Shown here in pieces: positions 1 to 8,271 of a stretch of 64,000 nt of DNA. The DNA lies in NCBI GenBank assembly GCA_963702195.1, contig OY969725.1, positions 2,418,001-2,482,000 of the forward strand, written 5' to 3'. Source of the stretch: AC-56 sp963702195 (lineage in GTDB: Bacteria > Actinomycetota > Thermoleophilia > Solirubrobacterales > 70-9). The translations under genes and the position numbers were made by a program. The notes beneath the pieces were generated by a model. It worked only from the letters and a program-made list of their open reading frames with translations. It searched no databases and was not told where the DNA came from. Numbering within the stretch: position 1 is the stretch's first letter; each line of letters begins with the position of its first letter.

Positions 1-236
1 GCTCGCAGGCGCCGTAGTCCCGCCGGGGGCCCTTTGCCTGCTTTGCGTGTCCGCCGCCTACCCCGTCAAAACCTCCGCGGAGGCGCAAGTTGCGGCGCTC
101 GCCGATCGATATCGGTCAGTCGCCGCGGCGACCCTGTCGGATCACCGCAATTCACGTCCGCGGGGTGGACGCAGATGCAGTGAACCGGGGAACACACTCC
201 CGGGTCACGAGTCGCTGTGATGCGGGACCGGGTGGC

Positions 237-853
237 TCAGCCCACTGCAACAGCGGCGATGGTCGGGGAGTCAATGCGCACATTTCCGAGCAGCCGTAGG
301 CAAGAAAGCGCGACGATGGTGCTCGTCCTGTGGGAAGCCGGTCGCGTGAAACAAACGTTCGCGCGAAGCCATTGGTAGCCGTGAGGGAGGTGTTATCATT
401 CACGGCTTCGCCCGGGTCAACGGCAAATGGCTGGGCATGCCCGTCGATACTCACCTGGCACGATGCCTGCCCGGCGCGGCCACCCAGGCTCTCCTGATTT
501 CCCGTTGCAACGACGAGAACCCGCGATGATCTGGTGAGCTAGAGCATCACCGTCACACAGCTCCTAGGTGTCACGAGCAACGCGCAACCTCCGTTCTCGT
601 TCCCAATGACCTGGGCAAAAGAGGAACTGTTCAGGCGCTGCTCATCAATTTGTTTGCCACCAAGGCTGTTGCGTTCAACGTCGACGCCGCGAACCGCTTT
701 GTGGTTCTTCAGATCGACCGATCGAATCGACCCATTTACGATGTCGTGCGAGTTAATCCTCTCGACGGCATAGGCGGCGCCTCCACCCACCGCTAGCAGG
801 AGCGCCAGCGTCGCCGTGACGTTGGCGTACGTGAGATGTCGTCTGATCTTCAC
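237..853 (-). pseudogene. Broken secreted protein of the Thermoleophilia 'LTYANVTATLALLLA' type
   Basis: The first 104 codons read a basic start, a hydrophobic export signal (LTYANVTATLALLLAVGGG, then AAYA) and a mature part, then hit TAG at 539-541. Past the stop the same frame continues as plausible protein (LTRSSRVLVVATGNQESLGG, then a QASCQVSIDG stretch) to about position 330. After a one-base loss, the next frame gives VALSC and NVRIDSPTIAAVAVG and ends at TGA 237-239. From memory of similar secreted Thermoleophilia proteins, this is the expected continuation and C-terminus. The gene therefore carries one in-frame stop and one frameshift. Function unknown; the product would be exported. 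It lies 21 bp downstream of a second broken gene. Basis: frames read by hand; family resemblance recalled, not searched. Confidence 0.75.
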
Positions 854-874
854 GTCTCCCCCCTCAAGGTCGAC

Positions 875-2737
875 TCAGTGAGCCTTGACGACAAGCTTGC
901 GGACCCGCGAGCTTACCGGCGCCTTGTACGGCCAGTCGCGCTCACGGATGACTTTGACGCGGAACCTGTAGCGGACGTCGGATGTGTAGAAGCGAGCGAA
1001 GCGATACCTGAGTCGATACTTGCCATTCGACCGCGTATAGAAGGGATGGCGAACCGTGTGCCAGCTCTTGCCGTCCTTGACCTCGAGCTCGACCAGCTTG
1101 CCGCCGGGCGGGATCCGGGCCGCGAGGTGGCCGATCCGACCCTTGAATGCGACCCGGTGTCCCTCGCGGACATGGTGGTTCGAGATGTGGAGATTGGCCT
1201 TCGTCTTCACCCGAAGGGCGCCTGCAGTCGTGGCTTCCGGCAGATAGCGGCGAGTCCCCGCGTAGCTCGCGCTCACGCTCCGGGACGGACCGCCCGGCAG
1301 GCGTTCCTTCCAGTGGCCGTGGGCGTCGGTGTGGACCGTCCGCACCCGAGTATCGATGAGTGCGCCCTCGCCGAAGTGCTCGGTGACCGTTACGTCCTGA
1401 TCCGCCAACGGCTCGCCGGCTGCGTCGCGCAGGACACCCGAGACCCTCGACGGACGGCCATAGCCAACGGTCAGCCGGTGGGCTCCGCCGCGCAGATTCG
1501 CCTGCAGCTGCACACCCGACTTCAACGGGAAGGTCAAGACCATCGGCTGGCCGTTCGAGCGTTGAGTGGTGGCGGTGCTATTGCCCGCCTCGTCAGTCGC
1601 GCGTGCAATGAACTCGTACCGGCCGGGCGGATCTAGAGTGGAGTTGACACGCGCCCGAAGCTGACCCAGGCGGTACTGAGTCGGGAGCCGCCGCCAGGTA
1701 CCGCCGGCGACGGCCCGATAGTAGATGCGCCCTCGGCTACGCCTGACGTCGCGTCGACGATCGACGCACGAATCAGTTCAGGGTCGTTTCGGTTCTGAAC
1801 GTCGTGAAAGCGAGCGTCGGTGGCGTATTGTCCACGTACACAGCACTCGCTCGGCACGTCTGGTTGCCGGCAAATCCAGGAAGCAGGCTGAAAAACGGTT
1901 ACGGCCATCGTGAAACGGCGTCCGCCGTAACGACCGGAGCGTCCAAGCCCAATCCAGGCCGCGCATGGAGCAGCGAAGGCCTGCGCGGCAGACATGCCCT
2001 GAATATCACGACAGGCGCCCAGCCCTCGACGCAACTGTCCCGGAATTTGACTTCCGGCATGATCCGTCGAGACGCCAGAACCGGAGTCGATCCGTGGACC
2101 GACACCGTTTGCGCGCCTCTAGCCCAGCCGGGCTCAAGCAGAGTCCCTCCGACTTCTCGAGCCGCGGGTCCGCGTAGTCCGCGACCTCGAAGTGGACGTG
2201 CCGCAGCCAGGTCTTCGCGACGTCCGAGCGCTTGCAGCCGTCTCGGTGCTGGCAGCGGAGGTGGGCGACGAACTGCTCGGCTCGCGGGCCTGAGGAGTGC
2301 CACGAGTAGTGGCGGAAGCCGGTTGCATTCTTGGTGCCGGTCGCGACGCGGGCCAGCTCGTGGCCCTTGCCGTCAGCCATCAACAGCCGGGGTACGTGTC
2401 CGCGGTCTCGGCGGAGCCTGGCGTCGACCGACGCGCCGACGATTCGCAGGCTTGGGGATTGCGTGGACCAGCGGACTCGTCCGGACCGTCCGTGCTGGGC
2501 GAACCGGGTATTGCTGATCTTGATCGCGTGGTCTTCCTCGGGGTTACCGCATCCCTGCTTGACCGCGTATGAGGGTGCGTCTTTCAGGGCCGCGCCTGGG
2601 ACCCCGCGGTTCAGGGGATCGCACTGGACGATCTCATAGGTCCGTCCCGCCCCTGACGCCACAGTCGGCACTATCAGCGCCGCTATGACCGCCGCCCCGC
2701 CCACGGCGCCGCGCCAGCTCGCGAGGACGCGGGTCAC
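875..2737 (-). pseudogene. Large secreted Ig/carboxypeptidase-regulatory-like protein, multiply frameshifted
   Basis: One ancestral gene of about 620 codons is readable only by changing frame. The start at 2737 gives a signal peptide (GAAVIAALIVPTVASGAG) and an intact N-terminal region to about 2160 (EVADYADPRLEK). The text then resumes as GGTLLEPGWARGAQTVSVHG (to ~2095), DSGSGV..GMSAAQAFAAPCAA (to ~1965), LDAPVVTADA (to ~1930), TPFHDGRNRFSACFLD (to ~1880), FAGNQTCRASAVYVDNTPPT (to ~1808), NRNDPELIRASIVDATSGVA (to ~1735) and finally RIYYRAVAGGTWRRLPTQYR through to the stop at 875. I count about seven frame changes, most of them single-base losses. The last 222 residues are an uninterrupted beta-rich region (VSGVLRDAAGEPLADQDVTV). 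The start overlaps the upstream sigma gene by 4 bp, so the two were one operon. Function unknown; the product would be extracellular. Confidence 0.8.
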
Positions 2738-4143
2738 GGTCCGAACTCCTTGGTAGCCGCCGAGCCACCGCCACCCCCACTGGAAGACGACGAGCTTCCG
2801 CCGCCTGAGCTCGGTGCCGACGAGGCCACGTCGAATTCCTGAGCGCCCGGGGGCGCAGTCGGGGCGATCGGCGTCGTGGTTGTGTCCGCAGGTGGCGCGG
2901 TCGTGGTTGTCGGTGGCGGGGGTGCCGTCGTCGTAGTCGTCGTTGGATCTGGAGCCGGCGGGGTTTCGGGCGGAGTGGTTGCGTCAGGGGGAGGTCCGAG
3001 ACGCGCCACATACACCTTCGTGGCATGGCCGATTGGCTTGACCGCTGCCGGTGCATGGTCCGGCTTCGAGTCGCCCCCAGGGAGACCCGGAAGCGCCGCC
3101 GGCACGACACCGGTTGCGAGGCACGCGGAGGCGGCGATCCCGCCGCCCACGCAGAGGCTTGCCAGCTTGCCGGCGGTTCCAGCCCCCGCGATCTTGGCCA
3201 GGACGCCCGTGCCGGCCGCGCCCGCCCCGCGCGCGCCGCCCGAGAGGCTGATCGTCTGGGTCGAGCTCTCCTGCGCGGTGTCACTCGATGCTCGCGACAA
3301 CACGCCCGCTCCCGACTCCTTCACCCGATGGGCGACTTCGACTGCACGATCCACGAGGGAGAAGTGCCCGTCGCCGATGCCCTGTGCCGCGGCAGGAATC
3401 GCCGCTGCGCTTCCGATGTCGTGGAGGTGCCCGCTCAGGCGACCGACGAAGTCCGTGCAGTGGCGGCAGTGGGAGAGGTGCTGCTGCGCCTGGAGTCGTT
3501 GCTCATCGTCGGCGATGCCCGCGGCGTACGCCTTGAGCAGCGGCTCCCGGTCCGAGCACCAATCGCCACTCTGGACCTGCCGAAGCTTCGCCGCGAGCTC
3601 ATCGACGCCGCGCGTTATCTCCTTACGGTAGGCGCGTGGGGACAGCCCCTTCACCAGTCCACAGACCTGCCGCGGCTCCAACCCCCAGCCGTACCGCAGG
3701 AGCATCACGGCGCGCCGCCGCGGCGGCAGGCTGGAGAGAACGTCCCGGGCGATCTGCGAGTCCTCCCGCTTCGCCGCGGTCTCGTCCGGCGTGAGCCCGC
3801 CATCGGGCACCGCGTGGACGCCGTCGAGCGGGGACACCGGCCGGCGCTTTCGACGCCGCAGCTCCTTGCTCGCGTGATGTGCCACTGCGGTGAGGACGTA
3901 CTTGCGGATCTCCTCGTCGTCCAGATCCCGGTGGCGCCGCGCCAGCGCGCGCAGCGTCCCGACCCAGGCGTTGGAGTAGACGTCCTCGACCTCGTCGTCC
4001 GTGAACGCGCCGCGGAATGCCCGCCGCACCATCGCCCGAGCCGGGCGGCGGAGCTCCTCATACAGACGCGCCGATCGCTCCCGCCAGGCCGACGATTCCT
4101 CCGAGGGGACAGCGACGGAGCGGGCGGGGGTAACCGTGGTCAT
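2734..4143 (-). CDS. ECF-type sigma factor fused to zinc-finger, membrane segment and Pro/Thr-rich tail
   Basis: 469 residues. Residues ~30-95 resemble sigma region 2 (FTDDEVEDVYSNAWVGTLRA). Residues ~135-185 resemble region 4 (LPPRRRAVMLLRYGWGLEPR). After these comes an anti-sigma zf-HC2-like motif (HLSHCRHC, ~residue 225). A glycine/alanine-rich hydrophobic stretch (~residues 325-355) is a probable membrane span. Next is a long Pro/Thr-rich run typical of wall-spanning linkers, and the protein ends with a Ser/Gly-rich tail. Most ECF sigmas are under 250 residues with a separate anti-sigma gene; here both are in one chain. By inference the sigma part is tethered or released in response to an envelope signal. 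Its stop overlaps the start of the broken secreted gene by 4 bp, so that gene was a co-transcribed target or partner. Confidence 0.8.
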   Translation of the reverse strand: MTTVTPARSVAVPSEESSAWRERSARLYEELRRPARAMVRRAFRGAFTDDEVEDVYSNAWVGTLRALARRHRDLDDEEIRKYVLTAVAHHASKELRRRKRRPVSPLDGVHAVPDGGLTPDETAAKREDSQIARDVLSSLPPRRRAVMLLRYGWGLEPRQVCGLVKGLSPRAYRKEITRGVDELAAKLRQVQSGDWCSDREPLLKAYAAGIADDEQRLQAQQHLSHCRHCTDFVGRLSGHLHDIGSAAAIPAAAQGIGDGHFSLVDRAVEVAHRVKESGAGVLSRASSDTAQESSTQTISLSGGARGAGAAGTGVLAKIAGAGTAGKLASLCVGGGIAASACLATGVVPAALPGLPGGDSKPDHAPAAVKPIGHATKVYVARLGPPPDATTPPETPPAPDPTTTTTTAPPPPTTTTAPPADTTTTPIAPTAPPGAQEFDVASSAPSSGGGSSSSSSGGGGGSAATKEFGP

Positions 4144-4469
4144 ACGAGACTTCCAACGGTCAGAACCCCACCGAGTCGGCTCGCGCCCCCGGTCACCACA
4201 TCTCCCCCTCTAAATCACACGGATCGAGCCGTCTGGATCCAAGCACGCACCGCGAAACGGCGCGCCGGTTGAAATCTGCAAATAGCGAGAACCGGGCATG
4301 ACGAAGCCGCTTCCGGCCCCCTGCTTACCGCCGAGATGAAGGGGTACTCCTAGGACCAACTAGGGACCAGCCCCTAGACCACGCGTTGGCCAGGGAAAGG
4401 CCGCTTTGAAGGGACTCAGCGAAACGGTCGATGGGTCCCGTACCTGGTGAATACCGGGAGGGACTCATC
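4144..4469. other. Intergenic region between sigma gene and GGDEF gene
   Basis: About 330 bp separate the divergent sigma and GGDEF genes. I see no coding potential. The right half holds the CTAG-rich repeats listed separately and a ribosome binding site, GGGAGG at 4457-4462, for the GTG start at 4470. Confidence 0.6.
4349..4381. promoter_or_regulatory. Clustered CTAGG repeats, candidate operator
   Basis: The palindrome CCTAGG (4349-4354) is followed by CTAGGG (4360-4365), a 6-bp spacer, and CCCTAG (4372-4377), which form a perfect inverted repeat. The three units also read as loose tandem copies of CTAGG(G)ACCA. They lie about 90 bp upstream of the GGDEF gene start. The binding protein is unknown; calling this an operator is inference from symmetry and position. 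Confidence 0.35.
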
Positions 4470-6518
4470 GTGAACTCACCTGATTCGGGCCCGGAGCAGG
4501 GCGCGGATCGGCTCTACCGTGCCCTGGTCGAGACCTCGACCGACGTGATCGCGCTGGTCGGGATCGACGGGCGCATCCGGTTCATCAACCACGCCTGCCG
4601 CGACGTGCTCGGGTTCGAGCCCGACGAGATGATCGGGGGCCACGTCCGCGACTTCAATGCGAACCGGGAGCTCCCCGGGGCGGATCTGGCGTTCGAGCGG
4701 ATCATCGCGGGCGAATCGCGCTCCCGCCGCCGCATGACCGCGCGCCGCAAGGACGGCGCCGAGGTGAAGCTGATGTTCAACGCCTCCCCGCTCCGCGCCG
4801 ACGACGGCCGGGTGATCGGCGTCGTCGTGATCGCCACCGACATCACCGACCTGATCGAGGTCCAGGAGCGCCTGGAGGAGGCCGAGAGCCGCTACCGCAG
4901 CCTGGTGGAGCAGCTCCCGGCAGTCAGCTACATCGCAGAGCCCGGCCCGGAGGGCCGGTGGCACTACGTGTCGCCGCAGCTCGAGCGGATGCTGGGCTTC
5001 ACCCAGGAGGAGTGGACCTCCGACCCCACGCTGTGGGCGCGGCGGATTCATCCCGAGGACCGCGACCGGGTGCTCGAGGAGGAGGAGCGCGAGTCGATCG
5101 TCGGGGTGCCGCTCGCCTCCGAGTACCGGATGATCACCAAGGACGGGCGGATCATCTGGATCCGCGACGAGGGCGTGCTGCACGCGGAGCCCGGGGAGCG
5201 CGCGTACTACGAGGGGATGCTGACCAACGTCACCGACCGCAAGTCGTTCGAGAGCCGGCTCCAGTTCCTCGCCGACCACGATCCGCTCACCGGGCTCTTC
5301 AACCGGCGCCGCTTCATCGACGAGCTCGACCTGGAGCTCAAGCTGATGCGCCGCGACGGCCACGCCAGCTCGCTGCTGATGCTCGACGTGGACGGGCTGA
5401 AGCGCGTGAACGACGCCATGGGCCACCAGGCCGGCGACGCGCTGGTGCGCCAGACGGCGGACCTCCTGCGCGATCGCCTGCGGGAGACCGACTCCGTCGG
5501 CCGGCTCGGCGGCGACGAGTTCGCGGTGCTGTTGCGCGGCTCGCGCATCAACGAGGCCGCCACGGTGGCCCAGGACCTCCTGGAGCGCTTCCGGATTCGC
5601 GAGCAGGTCGCTTCGGCCGAGCCGATCCGTCCCACGATCAGCATCGGCCTCACGAGCCTGCGACGCAACTTCACCGGCGCCGACGAGGCCGCCGGGGCCG
5701 CCGACCGGGCGATGTACGAGGCCAAGCGCACGGGCGGCGACCGGGTGGCGATGTACTCACGGCGCCTGCCGCGGCGCACCGAGGGGCGCAGCGCCTGGGC
5801 CGACCAGATCCGACAGGCGATCGAGGAGGACCGAATCGTGCTCTACCGCCAGCCGATCATCCATCTCGCCAGCAGGGAGGTCCACCGCCACGAGGTGTTG
5901 ATCCGCATGCAGAGCGTCGAGGGGGACGTCCTGCCACCCGACGCATTCCTGCCGGACGCCGAGCGCTTCGACCTCGTGCAGGCGCTCGACCGGCACGCGG
6001 CGCACCAGGCGGTCGGGCTGATCGCGTCGGGATCGAACGGCGAGCCGCTGCGCCTGGAGGTGAACGTCGCCGCCAAGACGATCGACGACCCCGCGTTCGT
6101 CGACGCGCTCGCCGAGGAGCTGCGTGAGACGGGCGCCGACCCCGCGAGCCTGATCCTCGAGACGAGCGAGCAGGTGGCCGTCGCGGACCTCAAGCGGACG
6201 CGCGTGTTCGCGGAGCGGGTGCGCGAGCTGGGCTGCGGCTTTGCGCTCGACAGCTTCGGCTCGGGCTTCGGCTCCTTCTTCTACCTGAAGCACCTCCCCG
6301 TCGACCACATCAAGATCGACGGCGACCTGATCGGCGGCCTGGTATCGAGCCAGGTGGACCGCGAGATCGTCAGTTCGATCGTGGACGTCGCGAGGTCTCT
6401 GCACCGGGAGACCGTCGGCGAGCGCGTGAGCGACGAGCCGACGCTCTCGCTGATGGAGGAGCTGGGCGTCGACTACGCCCAGGGCTTCCACCTCGGGGCG
6501 CCGACCCCGGTCTCCTAG
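4470..6518 (+). CDS. PAS-PAS-GGDEF-EAL cyclic-di-GMP signalling protein with degenerate EAL
   Basis: 682 residues. Two PAS/PAC sensor domains (~10-130 and ~140-265) precede a GGDEF domain with an intact GGDEF motif at 347-351 and an RETD inhibitory I-site at 338-341, five residues before it. It should make c-di-GMP and be product-inhibited. The C-terminal EAL domain (~435-680) is altered: EVL (475-477) replaces EAL, and the metal-binding DD pair is D594-S595 (LDSFGSG for the usual DDFGTG). It may bind c-di-GMP without degrading it. No transmembrane segment is seen, so it is probably cytosolic. I chose GTG 4470 because GGGAGG lies 7 nt upstream; an in-frame ATG at 4431 lacks such a site. The gene stands alone. 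Confidence 0.9.
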   Translation: MNSPDSGPEQGADRLYRALVETSTDVIALVGIDGRIRFINHACRDVLGFEPDEMIGGHVRDFNANRELPGADLAFERIIAGESRSRRRMTARRKDGAEVKLMFNASPLRADDGRVIGVVVIATDITDLIEVQERLEEAESRYRSLVEQLPAVSYIAEPGPEGRWHYVSPQLERMLGFTQEEWTSDPTLWARRIHPEDRDRVLEEEERESIVGVPLASEYRMITKDGRIIWIRDEGVLHAEPGERAYYEGMLTNVTDRKSFESRLQFLADHDPLTGLFNRRRFIDELDLELKLMRRDGHASSLLMLDVDGLKRVNDAMGHQAGDALVRQTADLLRDRLRETDSVGRLGGDEFAVLLRGSRINEAATVAQDLLERFRIREQVASAEPIRPTISIGLTSLRRNFTGADEAAGAADRAMYEAKRTGGDRVAMYSRRLPRRTEGRSAWADQIRQAIEEDRIVLYRQPIIHLASREVHRHEVLIRMQSVEGDVLPPDAFLPDAERFDLVQALDRHAAHQAVGLIASGSNGEPLRLEVNVAAKTIDDPAFVDALAEELRETGADPASLILETSEQVAVADLKRTRVFAERVRELGCGFALDSFGSGFGSFFYLKHLPVDHIKIDGDLIGGLVSSQVDREIVSSIVDVARSLHRETVGERVSDEPTLSLMEELGVDYAQGFHLGAPTPVS

Positions 6519-6527
6519 CGGCGAGCC

Positions 6528-7889
6528 TCAGGCGCCGCCGACCGCCATCTCGGCGATCAGGAGGGCCGGCGTGTTGACCGAGCCGCCGAACGGGACCCAG
6601 CGCGCCTCGCTGCCCGCGGCGGCGATCGCCTTCAGCATCGAGGTCAGATCGGAGGCAACGGTGAACTCGTCCGCCGGGGCGGCGAACGCACCGCCCTCGA
6701 TCAGCCGGCCCGTGGCCCCGACCGAGAACGTGCCGGAGACCGGGTTCACCCCCGAGTGGAGGCCGGCGACGTCGGTGACGTAGACGCCGCCCTCGGCCTC
6801 GGCAAGCAACTCCGCGAACGACCTCTCCCCCGCCCCGACGACGAGGTTCGAGGTGGAGACGGAGGGCGGCGAGCGATAGCCCGAGCGCGATGCGTTGGCG
6901 GTCGTCCGGGTTCCATCTCCCTGGCGGCGGGCCGTGTAGGAGTCGTGCAGGTAGGCGACGAGCTTGCCGGACTCGATCAGCGAGGTCGATCCGCGCGGCG
7001 AGCCCTCGGCGTCGAGCGGCGAGGAGTTGAGCCCGGCGGGGTCGATGCCGTCGTCGGTGAGGGTGAGAGCGGCGGAGCCGACCTCCTCGCCGAGCATCTC
7101 GGCGAAGGGCGAGCGGCCGCGCTGCACTGCGTCGGCGCACAGCGTCCCGCCGATGAAGCCCACGAAGCTCGCCGCCACCATCGGGTCGAGCACGACGGGG
7201 CAGGTGCGCGAGGACGGCTTGGTGGCGCCCAGGAGCGACGCGGCGCGCGCGCCGCCCTCGCGGCCGATCTCCTCCGGGTCAAGCGCCTGCGGCGAGCGGC
7301 CCATCCCGAATCCGAGGCCGGTCTGCTTGTCGCCGTCGGCCTCGGCGATCGCCTGCAGGTACGCGTAGGCGCTGGTCGCCTCCCACGACCCCGAGACGCC
7401 GCTCGAGGACGCGAGCGCGACGCGCTCCTCCTCGTCGGCGTAGACGGTGGTCTCGATGCCGACGATGCGCTCGTCCGCGGCGCGAGCGGCACGCTCGACC
7501 GCCTGTGCGAGCTCGATCTTCTGCTCGGTCGTCCAGCTCGCGAGACTCGGGTCCACCAGGCCTTCGATCACCGGCGCCTCGCCGGCCGCGGCCTCGGGCG
7601 CCGCCGTAAAGTCGTCCGGATCGGCGATCCGCGCGGCCTCGACGGCGCCGGCGGCGATCCCGCGCAGGCCGTCGTCGCTCAGATCGGTGCCGTACGCATA
7701 GCCGGAGCGGTGGTCGATCCAGCAGCGAACCCCCAGCCCGCGCTGCCCCGCGTCGGTGAGGCTCTCCACCTCCCCGTCGAAGACGCGAATCTCACGACCG
7801 ACGGAGTCCTGCACGTAGGCCTCCGCGTCGGTCGCACCGGCGGCCTGCGCCGCCTCGACGGCGCGCTGGGCGATCGTCGCGAGCTCCAT
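6528..7889 (-). CDS. pmbA: PmbA/TldE family metalloprotease-type protein
   Basis: 453 residues, the usual family size. TldE (PmbA) is the partner of TldD in a heterodimeric zinc protease that trims unfolded or modified peptides. It lacks the HExxxH zinc motif, as expected for the E subunit. Family features include the C-terminal VYVTDVAGLHSGVNPVSGTF and FSVGATGRLIEGG segments and an N-terminal DAEAYVQDS segment. The TldD partner is encoded at 11405-12808 on the same strand, separated by unrelated genes, so the pair is not one operon here. ATG 7889 is preferred; an in-frame TTG lies 9 bp upstream. The gene is convergent with the GGDEF gene, 9 bp apart. Confidence 0.88.
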   Translation of the reverse strand: MELATIAQRAVEAAQAAGATDAEAYVQDSVGREIRVFDGEVESLTDAGQRGLGVRCWIDHRSGYAYGTDLSDDGLRGIAAGAVEAARIADPDDFTAAPEAAAGEAPVIEGLVDPSLASWTTEQKIELAQAVERAARAADERIVGIETTVYADEEERVALASSSGVSGSWEATSAYAYLQAIAEADGDKQTGLGFGMGRSPQALDPEEIGREGGARAASLLGATKPSSRTCPVVLDPMVAASFVGFIGGTLCADAVQRGRSPFAEMLGEEVGSAALTLTDDGIDPAGLNSSPLDAEGSPRGSTSLIESGKLVAYLHDSYTARRQGDGTRTTANASRSGYRSPPSVSTSNLVVGAGERSFAELLAEAEGGVYVTDVAGLHSGVNPVSGTFSVGATGRLIEGGAFAAPADEFTVASDLTSMLKAIAAAGSEARWVPFGGSVNTPALLIAEMAVGGA

Positions 7890-7968
7890 CGCCCGCAATC
7901 TATTGGGTGCGCCCCGCCCGGCCGATCGCCGGCCCCTTCAAGGCACGCCTTGACGGCGGTGCGAACAT

Positions 7969-8226
7969 GTGTTCGTGCGATGCGACTTCTGCGGCAGCCT
8001 TCGACCGCGCTGGTCATACCCGATCGAGGGCGGGACGCGGAGGGCATGCGACGAGTGCCGGAAGGCGATCGAGGCCGAAGACCGTGAGGCCCTTCTCAGC
8101 CGCTCCCTGCTGATCCCGCTACCGCGAACGGTTCCCGACCGCTACGCCCCAAGGTTCCGGGCCGCCGCCAAGCGCCTGCATCTGGAGTTCTGGGAGCTGC
8201 GGGAGGGCAGCGCGACGCCGCTATAG
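7969..8226 (+). CDS. Small double-CxxC putative zinc-ribbon protein
   Basis: 85 residues. Two CxxC pairs, CDFC near residue 5 and CDEC near residue 27, can form one zinc site. The rest is basic and helical, with no signal peptide. The start taken is GTG 7969. It sits between divergent pmbA and the flavin oxidase gene. Function not recognised. The paired cysteines and actinobacterial codon use make it more likely real than chance. Confidence 0.55.
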   Translation: MFVRCDFCGSLRPRWSYPIEGGTRRACDECRKAIEAEDREALLSRSLLIPLPRTVPDRYAPRFRAAAKRLHLEFWELREGSATPL

Positions 8227-8271
8227 AGGTCGAGCGGCGCGGCGGACGATGCGCGATCCTACGATCGCCCA

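Noticed and set aside
539..541. In-frame TAG read through as a special amino acid (pyrrolysine-like)
   Set aside because: The same gene also has a frameshift further on and its neighbour has several, so ordinary decay explains it better.
2876..3000. Val/Gly repeat frame on the plus strand
   Set aside because: It is the reverse of the Pro/Thr-rich tail of the sigma fusion, not a separate repeat protein.
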